From assembly GCA_035222895.1 (NCBI GenBank), contig JAVYIG010000038.1, positions 1 through 64,000 on the forward strand: a stretch of DNA of 64,000 nt. Direction: 5' to 3'. Positions 44,843-56,029 of the stretch are shown here, piece by piece; position 1 is the stretch's first letter; every line of letters starts with the position of its first letter. Position numbers and translations under genes: made by a program. Origin of the DNA: Strongylocentrotus droebachiensis. Taxonomy: Eukaryota > Echinodermata > Echinoidea > Camarodonta > Strongylocentrotidae. The notes beneath the pieces were generated by a model, which was given only the letters and a program-made list of their open reading frames with translations, searched no databases and had not been told where the DNA came from.

Positions 44843-45893
44843 GGGGTGCCGTTTCTCGAAACCGTCATAACTACAAGATCAACGACATCTCGCCACTGTC
44901 ACGCAACTTGTCAGCTAAGTGTTTCACGAAGCCGTCTTTGTCAAGATGAGCGACAACTTCCGCGACAATGAGTTGTCACTGCTCCGAACCCGTCATATCT
45001 TTTTAATTGCTGTAAAGCGCCATCACAAGTCAGTTTGTTGCTATTCCATAGGCCGCGAAATGTACGATTAGTTTCACTATCATTTTGAGAAAAATATAGA
45101 CGAGTTCGGTACGTAATTCTCTGGGATGCGAAATGCAAATGTAAAGAAGTTATAATACAAATTATACAGAAATTAAAAAAAGCTAGATATAAACATTAAA
45201 TCACAAATTATTAAACTATAACATATAAATAAAAGAGATAAGAATGTTACACACCGTTGTCCATAGTCGATCCATAGTCTTTTCTTAGGATACCATCATA
45301 CCTTTGGGGCCTATGTGCATTGTTATTTCCTCTCTAATTACTTCTTCCAGATTATATTTTCAATATCAAATCAATGATATAACGAGTATTTATGAGACTC
45401 TAGAATAAAAACTGGCTGAGAAAAGGTATTTTGCCTAAAATTCTCGTCACAATAAACAAAACAAGTACGTCTTAATAAACTATCACATTACGGTATCCTT
45501 CAACTACCTTTGATTGGACTGTCGAGAAAAAAAACACTCACCGGTTTTTCTTCAATTTAAGAATTTTTACAGAAATATGCAAATCGTTTGATGATCTACA
45601 TTTGATAATGACACTATTTATTATTTATTTTAGGAGAATTTATAGATCTATGTATATATTTCTTTTTGAACAATTTTAGACCCAAAACTTGTTTTGGGTT
45701 ATTCGTGATAAATCGAATGGATCGTGACAAAGACTATGTTCTTGAGCTGCTAGTACTACTAGTAGTAGTATCGCGAAATATCGATATCATGTCTGTCATA
45801 GCTTTGTGAAACGGTTTATCCACTTCATGACATCTCCGTAGGTCGGCGACAAAGATATGACTGTCATGGAGTTGGTTTCGAGAAACGGCCCCC
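44843..45893. mobile_element. 1.05-kb element with inverted ends CGTTTCTCGAAACC
   Basis: The left GGGGTGCCGTTTCTCGAAAC and right GTTTCGAGAAACGGCCCCC are inverted. CGACATCTCG and ATGACATCTCCGTAGGTCGG extend the weak arms. GTAGTACACACAACC (left flank) resembles TGTAGTACAGACACACAAC (right flank), a possible target duplication. No transposase. In the CEP128 5' UTR intron. Confidence 0.65.
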
Positions 45894-46079
45894 TGTAGTA
45901 CAGACACACAACAACCGTGAGTGACAAAGTCTGGGCATACGCCCCACTTCTAAATTACACGCACAATAATGAATAGATGGGGCAGTGTTGTTATTTCTGC
46001 TTCGCCGACAGCCACCAGCTGCTCCTTTGTACCTCATTTTAACACTGATTTCCTTTAACTATCTCACAAAAACTGATTT

Positions 46080-46330
46080 TTCCTACCTTTCTCGGAGATA
46101 TCTATGATTACCCGTAGACTACAGACCATTCACAGCCTGGAAAGGAATATTCTTCATGATTTTCAGGACGTACAAAATTTACGTTGAATCGACCGCTTTC
46201 ACTTCCTCGACAGATTAATTCTGAAAGCTCGCCTGTGATTGGTTCGTGCACCTGGCCATAGTCTTTGACAAAGCTCGCCGCGGCTTTTCTTTGACGATGA
46301 GCAAGACCACTCGACCGAACAAAATAACGG
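46080..46330 (-). promoter_or_regulatory. CEP128: Probable CEP128 promoter and non-coding first exon
   Basis: On the minus strand a CCAAT box (AACCAATCACAG, core 46242-46238) and an E-box CAGGTG lie upstream of AGCTTTCAGAATTAATCTGT and AGGAAGTGAAAGC (an ETS-like AGGAAG). Further on, CTCCGAGAAAG is followed by GTAGGA at 46086-46081, a possible donor for a 5' UTR exon of about 46087-46200 spliced to the acceptor at 43328. No TATA box. Inferred from position and motifs only. Confidence 0.4.
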
Positions 46331-46496
46331 ATGTTGATTCGGATTTAACTTTATTGCTTTCTCGATGTCTTTGATTTGTAACCATATTTTTCGTATTTGA
46401 TTGTCCCGTTATTCATATCAAGCTTGCAAGCAGCGGGTTAGCTACGGGGTACGTCGGCCCCAAATTGAATGGCTGAAAGAAAAAAGAGAAATCAGA

Positions 46497-46565
46497 CACT
46501 GAAGGAAAGAGAGATGGAGAGAGAGAGAGAGGATATAGACAGACAAGAGACAGAGACAGACAGAC
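46497..46565. repeat. GA-rich microsatellite
   Basis: GAAAGAGAGATGGAGAGAGA and ACAGACAGAC words; no gene. Confidence 0.75.
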
Positions 46566-46739
46566 TTAAAGGGGGTGGAGGTGAGAGAAAAAGAAAGGTA
46601 GAGGGAAGGGCAATCATACAACAGTTTACAAGAGGTAAAAAGACCTTCGATCCTACCATATTCAGCATGTCAATCCATTTAAACATCTTTCGACAGACCG
46701 TCATAACATTATCATTAATGCATTGATCAGCACGTTCGT

Positions 46740-47385
46740 TTGTTGTGCCCCTCCAATATGATAAGTATGTATTGCTCAGAAATACGAAATTGATAGATTC
46801 AGATTATAGCCTACACTCCGGCACAATCATAAAATGCGCCCCTATAAATTTTCTCCGCTAAATATACATTGCGCGTGTTTTGATTACTATATTACAATAA
46901 GCTGGTCTCGTCTGGCTATCCTAAAGAATTCAATCTCGAGTGATTTGGATTATTGTCATCGTCTGAATGAAATATGTTTAGAGATCTATAGGTGGTCATC
47001 AAAAAGATAAATTACTGTAAATCTTTATAACCATTACAAGTGGGGGATGATGTTTGCATACTTCATTTCGATAAGCTAAATTCATGTGTTTTCATTCAGG
47101 AATAATAATAATAATAATAATGTTGAATACGCAATTTTAAATTAATTTTTTGTTTAAAACTAAAATTGTCAATAACATAGAAATGACATTCCGGACCCTG
47201 ACGATTATTATTATTTTCCTCATGTGTTCGGGTTGAAGTTTATTCATTGTTTCAAAATGCAACGCAGACTTTGGAATTGAGGTAACTTTATATAATCCCT
47301 CCCCCCCCCCCCCCCCTTACAGTAAAAAATCACGAAGAGTGTTACAAAAACAAAAGCATTGACAAAGCACGGTAAACCTGGGAGG
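46740..47385. other. No gene recognised
   Basis: Intergenic AT-rich sequence with an (ATA)n run near 47100 and a C run at 47302-47318. Confidence 0.5.
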
Positions 47386-47389
47386 TGTT

Positions 47390-47468
47390 TCACTAAACCC
47401 TAAAATCGATCGGATCGATTTTGAGGGCCTAAAATTGATTTCGATTTTAGTTCATGAAACACCCCCTG
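47390..47468. mobile_element. Short foldback element, about 80 bp
   Basis: GGGAGGTGTTTCACTAAACC and the inverted TTAGTTCATGAAACACCCCC enclose AAAATCGATCGGATCGATTTT, itself palindromic, and another AAAATTGATTTCGATTTTAG. Looks like a minimal MITE or a deletion derivative. Confidence 0.6.
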
Positions 47469-47757
47469 GTTAGAATGGTTTGAAGGAGGGACAAGCGGGG
47501 CAATTCATGGATTTCCGACCAAGGAACATGACAATCATGTTGTAGGTATTCTATATAGGGAATTATTTTATACGATAATGATGGTAAGAGCGCTTTCCGG
47601 AACTACAAAAATAAACAAGACAAGTAGGCCTGAGTATTCTTTGTATAGTTTTAACATATCCATACAGCCATACTGAACAGTCATACGTCAATTAAATTGC
47701 TCTCACTACGATAATATCAATGTAGTCATATCTCTTATCATCATGTTTTCTTCCTCT

Positions 47758-47823
47758 TTCCCCCTCTTTTTTCTCTCTGTCTCTCTCTGTCTCTCTCTCT
47801 CTCTCTTTCTCTGTGTGTTTCCC
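47758..47823. repeat. CT-rich microsatellite
   Basis: CTCTCTGTCTCTCTCTGTCT and following CTCT tract, shortly before the RTE-like LINE. Confidence 0.85.
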
Positions 47824-48092
47824 TCCTCTTACCTCCCCTATAAGCCTGTGTCTCTTATCACTGTTGTTGGTGATGGACCATACAAGGAGGAGACTGACCC
47901 TGGTAGCTTCATGTATGCAGAAATAGCATGCTAAGTGAGGGGTCAACCGACTTGTGAGATACAGGCAAGCGTCCTGGTCCACCTTCTCGTGGTGGGGGTT
48001 GTTAACCCATTGATTTCAATGGGGACGAACAGACCAGGGTGAGGCAGAAGGTAACGGGAACCCACTGTCGTAAATTTTCCCGAGAATACCAC

Positions 48093-49793
48093 ATGATGCA
48101 CAGAATGAATAAGAGAAACAAGCCTTTTCAGGTGGAAGTTGAGACCCCCAGGGTGCCCACCCGTAATGCTACTGGGGAAGAGGAGGCGACAGCGGCAAGA
48201 TATGCCCATGACGGTGGTACCCCAAACTCCGCCTCGGAAAGGATATCATCTGATGGCAGGACGTCAATCCCGTCTGTTGTTAACCTATGCAAGAAGAAGC
48301 AAGTGCTACGTTTAGGCACCTGGAATGTGAGAACAATGAACCAGTTAGGAAAACTGGAACTCCTGATAAAGGAACTACAGAGTATGAAACTAAACATAGT
48401 TGGACTAAGCGAAACCAGATGGAAAGGAGAAGGAGTACTCAAACCAGACAGAGACACCACTATTGTCTTCTCAGGAAAGGATAGCGGCAAAAGTGAAAGT
48501 GGTGTAGCCATCTTACTCACAAACGAAGCCAGAAATGCACTGGATGCATACACTCCAGTATCAGAGAGAATTGTGATGGTAAGACTGACAGCAAAACCAA
48601 AACACCTCACCATCATCCAGATCTATGCTCCCACATCAACACATGACATGAACACTATAGAACAGTTTTATGGCCTACTACAAACAACTGTGGATAAAGT
48701 AAACAGTGGTGACACACTAGTAATCATGGGAGACTTCAATGCTAAGATTGGAAAAGGTGAAGACATCAGGTGTGGAGTAGGCAAATTTGGCCTTGGCAGT
48801 AGAAACGAGAGTGGAGATAAATTAGCAGAATTCTGTCATGTCAATAACCTTATTATAACAAACACAACGTTTGACCACCACAAGAGGAATCTATACACTT
48901 GGAAATCTCCTGGGGACAGGTATAGGAACCAAATCGACTACATCTTGATCAGGCGCAGGTGGAAGTCAAGCATCAAAGACGCCAAAACTTTCCCAGGAGC
49001 AGACTGTGATACGGACCATATACTGTTAGTCGCAAAGATGCAAATCAAACTGTCTAAAGTCAGCAAGATACCAAAATCAAGAAGACTGAATGTCAAATCA
49101 CTTGAAGACCCCAAAACTCTACAGTCTTTTTTGAACTCATCAGAAGCCAAATTCAAGAAGAATCTATCAGAAGTAGAAGCTAACACAGAAGCTTCATCAG
49201 AAACTTTATGGACAGTCTACAAAACAGTACTTAAAGAATCTGCTGAAACAACCCTTGGTAAAGCAACAAGACGTGCTAAGAAGCCCTGGATTAGTAACGA
49301 AGTCCTCTTACTAGCTGAAGAGAAGAGCAGATTAAGACGGGATAAAGGCACAAAAGCCAAGGAAGAAAGGTACAAGAATCTAAGATCAGAAATCCAAAGA
49401 AAAATAAGGAAGGATAAAGCATACTGGTTGGAAGAAAGATGCAGGGAAGTGAACGATTTCAACATAGCTGGTAAAGCCAAAGAAATGTACTCAGCTATCA
49501 AATCGGTCAAGACCAACCCCAGAGAAGCACAACAATCATGCATAAAAGACAAGAACGGCATCATTTTAGATCAAAGGAAAAACATAATGGACCGCTGGAA
49601 AGAATATGGAACTGAGCTTTTCAAAAGACCAATTGATGAGAGTCCACAAACGGAAGAGAAGGTCCCCACAATGGAACAAGAACCAGTGCCACTTCTTTCA
49701 GAAGTTGAACATGCGGTGAAGAAGCTCAGAGCAGGGAAGGCACCAGGAATTGATGGAATACCAGCCGAACTGGTGAAAGCTACAGGACCATAA
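48093..49793 (+). CDS. RTE-like LINE: endonuclease and start of reverse transcriptase
   Basis: The ATG at 48093 gives MMHRMNKRNKPFQVEVETPR. APE endonuclease motifs: LRLGTWNVRTMNQLGKLELL, IVGLSETRWKGEG, IQIYAPTSTHD, VIMGDFNAKIG, NQIDYILIRRRW and DCDTDHILLVAKM. Then a Lys-rich linker and the first reverse transcriptase block AGKAPGIDGIPAEL. The frame ends KATGP-stop because of an extra T near 49791; the next frame goes on directly with NFYGIKFLHKLCA. Related host genes are often mis-named craniofacial development protein 2. Confidence 0.9.
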   Translation: MMHRMNKRNKPFQVEVETPRVPTRNATGEEEATAARYAHDGGTPNSASERISSDGRTSIPSVVNLCKKKQVLRLGTWNVRTMNQLGKLELLIKELQSMKLNIVGLSETRWKGEGVLKPDRDTTIVFSGKDSGKSESGVAILLTNEARNALDAYTPVSERIVMVRLTAKPKHLTIIQIYAPTSTHDMNTIEQFYGLLQTTVDKVNSGDTLVIMGDFNAKIGKGEDIRCGVGKFGLGSRNESGDKLAEFCHVNNLIITNTTFDHHKRNLYTWKSPGDRYRNQIDYILIRRRWKSSIKDAKTFPGADCDTDHILLVAKMQIKLSKVSKIPKSRRLNVKSLEDPKTLQSFLNSSEAKFKKNLSEVEANTEASSETLWTVYKTVLKESAETTLGKATRRAKKPWISNEVLLLAEEKSRLRRDKGTKAKEERYKNLRSEIQRKIRKDKAYWLEERCREVNDFNIAGKAKEMYSAIKSVKTNPREAQQSCIKDKNGIILDQRKNIMDRWKEYGTELFKRPIDESPQTEEKVPTMEQEPVPLLSEVEHAVKKLRAGKAPGIDGIPAELVKATGP

Positions 49794-51228
49794 TTTTTAT
49801 GGTATCAAATTTCTCCACAAATTGTGTGCGAGCATTTGGACTTCTTGCCATTGGCCAGATGGATGGAAGATACAGGAATTTGTTGTTCTGTTCAAAACTG
49901 GAGATAAAAAACTGTGCTCAAACTACAGGACTATTGCCCTTATCAGTCACACCAGCAAAATCTTACTCGTGATAATTGTTAACAGGATGAAACAAAAGTT
50001 GGAACAAGAGCAACCAGAAGACCAGGCTGCCTACAGAAAAGGCAGAGGGACCAGGGACATGCTTGTATGTTTGCAAGTTTTACTTGAGAAGGTGATTGCC
50101 ATGGATCAACAAGCTTTTATTATGTTCATAGACTATTCAAAGGCGTTTGATTCTGTGAGCCACAAAAAACTTTTCTCCATCTTCTTAGATATGGGCTTCC
50201 CTAAACACCTCGTCACTTTAATCCAATCTCTCTATGTAAACCAAAGAGCTAAAATCCGTTGGGATGGTGAACACACTGAAGAGTTTGAGATAGGAAAAGG
50301 TGCAAGACAGGGCTGCATCTTATCACCATACCTCTTTGTCACATACACGGAAAGTGGGATGAGGGAAGCAGATGTTGCGCACTATGGCATTAAATTTGGT
50401 GGCAAAAACATCTCAAATCTCAGATATGCTGACGACACAGCACTTATTGAATCTTCCAAAGATGGAATTGAAAGTCTCACACATGCAGTAAACGATGCCG
50501 GCAAGAAACTCAACTTACATCTAAATGTTAAAAAGACCAAACTCCTAGTTGCTGGTAAAACCTCAGATACCGATCGCAGCATCCAGATAGACGGGGAAAC
50601 AGTCAAAGATGTGGAAAGCTTCAAATATCTTGGATCTACAAAGAACAGCGATGCCAGCTGTACCACTGATATAAAGATCAGAATAGCTATAGCGAAGAAG
50701 AGAATGGTTGACCTGCATGTACTTTGGAATGACAGGAACATATCAACCGGCCTGAAAATAAAACTGGTCAAAACCCTGGTTTGGAGTGCTTTACTTTATG
50801 GTGCTGAAAGCTGGACACTGCTCAAAGCCGATGAAAATCGCATCATGGCAGCAGAAATGTGGTTTTGGAGGAGAATGCTCAAAATCAGCTAGAAGGACAA
50901 AAGAACCAATCTCAGTGTCCTACAAGAACTTAACACAGAAAGAGATCTCCTTGGAAAAGTGGCCCGCCTCAAGATGGGTTACTTCGGACACATTCTGCGT
51001 GGCAGTGGGAGCCCCTTAGCAGCACAAATAATAGAAAGCCAAGTAGAAGGAAAAAGAAAGAGAGGCAGACAGAGAAAGCAGTGGTTTGATAACATCAAAG
51101 AATGGACAGGTCTCACATACACAGAAGCCAAAAGATTAGCACAGGATAGAAACAAATGGAGAAAGACAACAAGAAGATGTGCAGATGTGGTCGCCAATCG
51201 CCAGCAACTGACGGCGGCAACCAGGTAA
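49794..51228 (+). pseudogene. RTE-like LINE reverse transcriptase, one nonsense codon
   Basis: NFYGIKFLHKLCASIWTSCH continues the protein in the shifted frame. Motifs: NYRTIALISHTSKI, MFIDYSKAFDSVSHKK, GKGARQGCILSPYLF, the catalytic LRYADDTALIES, LLYGAESWTLLKADENRIMA and MWFWRRMLKIS. TAG at 50890-50892 replaces the expected Trp, and the frame goes on in phase with KDKRTNLSVLQEL, VARLKMGYFGHILRG and KRKRGRQRKQWFDNIKEW to a stop at about 51228. With only two lesions the copy is young but not self-sufficient. Confidence 0.88.
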
Positions 51229-51239
51229 CCAGGTAACCT

Positions 51240-51860
51240 CCTCTTATTCTGTCCCCTGCCCCCAGTTCCCCTCTATTTCCCTTACTCTTTCCCTCCGCTT
51301 ACGACACCTATCTCTATTTTCCCGTAATTTAGAATGTATCAAGTGACATAACAGATGATTATTTAGCTGATCAATCAACTCACTTATATAATTTACAATC
51401 TCTTCTTCTTATAGACTGTCACACCTCTGCCTCAAGATCGTTGGTTCTTCTTTTCTTCTTTCTGTCACGTCTCCCCCTCGATCTCTCTGTGTCTTTCCTT
51501 TATGATACTGTACAAATATGTATAGATTTGTAAGACATTTTGTTGTTGTGATTTTACTTAGTTAACTCCATACAATTCAACCAGTATGCTGACATGTGGA
51601 ACATTTCATTTTAATTTAATAGATAAATCTTTAAAAAGGGGGAAAAAGTGCTCTTTTACAATAATGTTGCTCAGCATAGGTTTTCCGTGGCCAGGCACCC
51701 TTATTATGCAAACCAGGACCATCGAAATTGAAGTAATATGCCCCGCAGTTTTGTTCCAACGCCATTAAAGATTTTTGAGAATTTAGGATATTATGGCTAC
51801 GCATTTTTGTACCTCAGCACTTTTTATAGTCAATCATGTTCAGAATAACTTGTTGTGATG
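51240..51860. other. No gene recognised
   Basis: Pyrimidine-rich at first (CCCCTGCCCCCAGTTCCCCT), then ordinary AT-rich sequence without clear features. Confidence 0.5.
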
Positions 51861-51869
51861 AGGTAGGAT

Positions 51870-52093
51870 CAGTGGCGGATCCAGAGAGGGTGGGGCCGGG
51901 GGGCGCGGGGGCCCGGCCCCACCCCCTGGAGAAAAAAACGTGTAAAAACACGTTAATTTAACTTTTTTTTGGAGATGCCCCCCCCCCCTGGCGCTCAAGG
52001 GGGGGGGGGGGGGGGTGCAGATTTTCAAATTTTCGGGAGCAAAAAGAAAAAAAAATGGGCCCCCACCCCTAAGAAATCCTGGATCCGCGCCTG
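51870..52093. mobile_element. hAT-type MITE, copy 2 (224 bp)
   Basis: CAGTGGCGGATCCAGAG at the left and CCTGGATCCGCGCCTG at the right, with a perfect 8-bp target duplication GGTAGGAT at 51862-51869 and 52094-52101. Interior shares CCTGGCGCTCAAGGGG and TTTTCAAATTTTCGGGAGCA with copy 1. Confidence 0.85.
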
Positions 52094-52199
52094 GGTAGGA
52101 TAGCAATACAAGGAGAGCATGATTTAAAGATAGAACTCGGACCCTTACATACATTTACCCGTTTACGGTCTTGATTAGGTCAATACAGAGGCGGCGCTC

Positions 52200-52735
52200 T
52201 AACTTTGTAAGAAGTGCCACTTTTATTTTGATACTTGCCCCTTTTCCTTTGCATTAAGCTTTCATCTCTGATAAATGCCTCTATTACAATCTGATCGGTG
52301 TCCCTTTTCTTTCAACAAAATAATGCACATTTTTATTTATTATAAGTGCCCCTTTTTCATTCTCATAAGGGCCCCTTTTCATATCTGGTTAGTGCCCCTT
52401 TTTAGGTGCGATATGTTCCCCTTTTCACCTCTGATAATTTCCTTTTTAACAATGATACGGTCCCTCTTCCTTTCGAATAAGCTAGGGACCTATCCTCTTT
52501 TCATAAGTGCCCGTTTTCCATCGACAAATGCCCATTTCCCATTTTCATAAGTGCCCCTTTTCATCCCTGAAGAGTGCCTCTTTCAGATGTAAGAAGTGCC
52601 CCATTTTCACGTCTGATAATTACGCTTTGTGATTTGACAGTGCGCCTTTTCTTTTCTAATAAGTGTCTTAATTTATCTCTTTCGATAAGTGTCCCCTTTT
52701 CCTCTCGTCATTAAACTAGCCCCTTATTTAAAGCG
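52200..52735 (+). repeat. Degenerate minisatellite, about 27-29-bp units
   Basis: About 18 diverged units of the form TCTGATAAGTGCCCCTTTTC, for example TAAGTGCCCCTTTTTCATTC and TAAGTGCCCCTTTTCATCCC. Units differ a lot, so it is old. A few related words occur at 5850-5900 (AAGTGCCCTTTT). Confidence 0.75.
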
Positions 52736-53056
52736 ACCTAAGAACAATTCCCCCAAAGCTCGCTCGCATTTATAGATTATAATTATGTTACTTATCAAAT
52801 GTCTGTTCAGTCTTCCTTTTTATTTCTTGTAAACAAATTCGACAACGTGTAACGTGAAATGTAAAATATGAAATAGACCGAGCTTAAATAAAACTAAAGC
52901 TTTGCTGGTAAAAAGGGCTTAACGCACTGTTAAAACAATTATACTGGGTAACAATAGTGCCCAATGTATAGAGTAATAATTTGTGTTAAAACAACTTTTA
53001 TGCAATTACAGATCAAACATGTTTGATCAATTTTTAAGTCAAAGTGATCGTGATCG

Positions 53057-53212
53057 GGTAAAACATTAACGCAGTTGTGCTTAAAATTTTCCAAGACATG
53101 CTGGATGTAATCAAACCCCTGTTGGCCGATTGGGTAAAACATAAACCAAGTTGCATGCTTAAAACTGTCCAAAATTTGGTGGATGTAATTACACCCCTGT
53201 TGGCCAACTCTT
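53057..53212. repeat. Tandem duplication of a 76-bp unit
   Basis: GGGTAAAACATTAACGCAGT to CCCCTGTTGGCCGATT, then GGGTAAAACATAAACCAAGT to CCCCTGTTGGCCAACT; about 80% alike. Confidence 0.8.
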
Positions 53213-53618
53213 TTTCCTTTATATTTCAATTCGTTCAATGTAAAATGGGTCATTTATAAAATACAAAAGGATAGGACGGCGATAATAATTACAGAATTCA
53301 TTTAAAATTTCATCCTCTGGTTAGGATTCGTACCGCAGTTGAAATATAATCATAACAATTAAAAAAAATAAACAAGAATATACAATTTTCCTGTACTGAA
53401 CGTCCATCGTTTTTCTGATATATAAATTACAGTGCTTTCCCTCTTTTCTTAAATTCTTAATAAATTTAGTAAAAAACAACGGGTGCATATTTTCACGACA
53501 AAGCAAAGAGAGGTTGTAAATACTGTACTTTAATCATGAAAGCATGCAGATGTTGAGACTAGGAAATCATGATGGAAAGGGTGGTTGATATTCTTTCTTA
53601 TGAAACATTCATCAGCTA

Positions 53619-53649
<31 letters not shown>

Positions 53650-53790
53650 TCTCTGTCTATGTCTCTCTGTCTCTGTTTCTCTTTGTCTGTCTCTCTCTCT
53701 CTTTCTCTCCCTCTCTCTCTGTCTCTCATCTCTCTGTCTCTCTCTGCCTGTCTCTCTCTCTCTCTCTGCCTCTCTCTCGTATTCTCTGCC
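53619..53790. repeat. CT-rich microsatellite, about 170 bp
   Basis: CTCTCTCTCTCTCTCTGTCT repeats with GTCT and CCTG variants. Confidence 0.95.
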
Positions 53791-54191
53791 GAGAACAGGA
53801 TGCGAATGTGAAATTAAAATAACAACAAACTCAGGTATAACGGAAGGGATGAGAATGATTAATGTTTAGTTACCTGCACATGATTATTCTTCAGCACATT
53901 TTGATTTATCGGAGGTGCTGAGAATAATGTCTGCTTTGCTAGAACCATCTGCTCTGATTGATTGAGGGAAATAAATTTCAGGTGTAATTTGTCTTGCTGG
54001 ATGATTTATTCAGGCACAGGAAGGGTGATGCCAATTTCAAAGAAACTGTAAAAACACATTTGAGTACATTTTTAAAAATTAAACAAAAAAAGAAGCAGGA
54101 GAAAGTATAAATGATGTGTGGGCGATTTAAGATTTGACAGAAATATGATTATAATTACAGTGTTACAACAAAAAGAGATGACAATGAGAAA

Positions 54192-54209
54192 GATAGAGAG
54201 AGAGGAGAG

Positions 54210-54241
<32 letters not shown>

Positions 54242-54247
54242 GAGAGT

Positions 54248-54280
<33 letters not shown>

Positions 54281-54286
54281 GGGGGT
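54192..54286. repeat. (GA)n microsatellite followed by a G run
   Basis: GATAGAGAGAGAGGAGAGGA, GAGAGAGAGTGAGAGAGAGA, then about 17 Gs. Confidence 0.95.
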
Positions 54287-54403
54287 TGGAACAAGAGAAA
54301 GAAAGAGAGCAAGATTGAGACAATAGTTGTAAGAATACAATACCAAGAGGATGACGGTAATGAAAGGAGAAATGGGGGAAAGCTACAAGGACGTGTCTAC
54401 CCC

Positions 54404-55826
54404 CAGGCGCGGATCCAGGATTTCTTAGGGGGGAGGCCCAAATGTGAAATTATGCGATCCAAATATTGGTACGTAATGGTGACCAGCAGTGACGTAATGC
54501 GGGGGGGGGGGGGGGGGGGGGTAGGTGCAGGGAGGGGCGAGTTTCCCCTCCCTCCTCCGCGAAACGCGGAAATTTTTAAGTTTCATTAAATCATTAGAGA
54601 AAGAAGACGTATTTAGTTCCCCCTCCCCCTCCCGCGCAAAGCGCGGAAGCTTTTTCACGTTTCATTAAATCATTAAAGAAACAAGACGATTCGTTGTACA
54701 GTTCTCGAATCTTTGGATAATCCTCGTCTCATTGTTTTGTTTTTCCATGCATATCGATATGGTGCATGAGGCTATTAATCAAGGAGTTAGCAACAACCCA
54801 AGGAAAATCTCTTTTATATAACATAAGAGAAAGAAGAGGTGAACAGAAGAGCAAGAAAAATAGCAATGAAATAAAGGTTATCGAAATAGTGGATTATTGG
54901 GGGAATCAGATAGAAGGACTTATCATTACAAAAGAAAAAAAAAAGATTTTGGTAAGCATTTCTGAAAGAATAACAAACCCGTTTTGCGACAGCTCAGGTT
55001 TTGGTATTAAAAAACATTTTAGTTTTGGAGAGCGATCTGAATACTGCAGCAGTAAGGTAAAAACTCGTTCTTGCTATTCATACACATCTTCATGATTTGA
55101 CAGAGTTTTCAGAAAAATGAGTGGCTCCCTCATTGATAGTGTGATATCTTCTTGAAAAATCTTTCAAGAACATTGGCTTAACAACAAATGAGGGGGGGGG
55201 GGGAGCACATTTTCGCCAGGGGCCCTGACATCTTCCGAAGGTCAACTCTCCATTTTCTAAAATTTAGCGACCAAGGGAAGCGAGCGAGAAAAAGAAAGTG
55301 ACACTTTTGTCATGATGCACTATAAAAACATTAAATGACATTTTCGAGCTCTGAATCGCTGATAGAATATGAAATGGTGCTTGCCTGAATATTTTATTTC
55401 TCCAGAATCATCGGGGTGCATCCGGTCTCGTATACGCCTATGGCATGCAATCACTCTTAATTCAGCAAACAATCACATCACCTGTTATTCTACAAATCAA
55501 TCAGTCAGCAGCACATGGATGATTAATAATAACACCTTTTGTATCGAGATATCAAAGATCAATGTTCGCTAGAAGGCACTATACGAGATTCATAATCAGC
55601 AATGCAAGTAGGAATGAAAATATTTTGTGAGAAAAACTTTGTCCTGGGGGAGAACTTTTGTAAACTTTTCGTTGCGATTTTAAATTATTCATCACTTTTT
55701 CCATAGATAATGCACACAAATATAACTTTTCTCAACATAAGAAGAAGCAAACCATAGTTACCACAGATAAATCCCCAATATTACAATCACAAGCAAGCAG
55801 TTTATTATGCGCTCAATAAATATATC

Positions 55827-55858
<32 letters not shown>

Positions 55859-56020
55859 GGTCTATAAAGAGGGTAGGGGCGATTTCATGACTCTTTACAG
55901 GGGGTAGGGGTCCTATTCCACAAAGTCACAAGCAAAAAGAAAGTTATCGAGAACAAGAAAGGGTCTCCAGACCCCCGTGAGGCCGTGACCCCCCTCCCCT
56001 CCTTGATCCGCCTCTCGATG
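54404..56020. mobile_element. Possible larger relative of the hAT-type MITE
   Basis: CAGGCGCGGATCCAGGATTT (54404) is the inverted right end of the MITE at 51870, and CTTGATCCGCCTCTCG (about 56003) is like the inverted left end. The 1.6 kb between them has G runs and no recognisable transposase; a 110-codon frame at 54766-55095 has no known motif. No target duplication was seen, so the ends may be unrelated. Confidence 0.35.
55826..55858. repeat. (ATT)n microsatellite, probable SINE/LINE tail
   Basis: TATGCGCTCAATAAATATATC precedes the ATT run, recalling the GCGCTATATAAG tail of the SINEs. Confidence 0.55.
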
Positions 56021-56029
56021 AGGTAAATC

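Larger units (their letters stand above)
47935..51237 (+). mobile_element. Nearly intact RTE-like non-LTR retrotransposon
   Basis: Endonuclease (48093-49793) and reverse transcriptase (49794-51228) separated by one frameshift, with one later nonsense codon. Ends in the tandem repeat CCAGGTAACCAGGTAACC, the sort of short 3' repeat typical of RTE elements rather than poly-A. The 5' start, near GTGAGGGGTCAACCGACTTG, is approximate. Lies outside genes, upstream of CEP128 and divergent from it. Confidence 0.85.

Noticed and set aside
48128-48616. Minus-strand frame within the RTE-like LINE
   Set aside because: Antisense shadow of the endonuclease coding sequence.
54766-55095. 110-codon plus-strand frame starting MRLLIKELATTQ
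   Set aside because: No recognisable motif, no splice support and it lies in a repeat-flanked block; length is compatible with chance.
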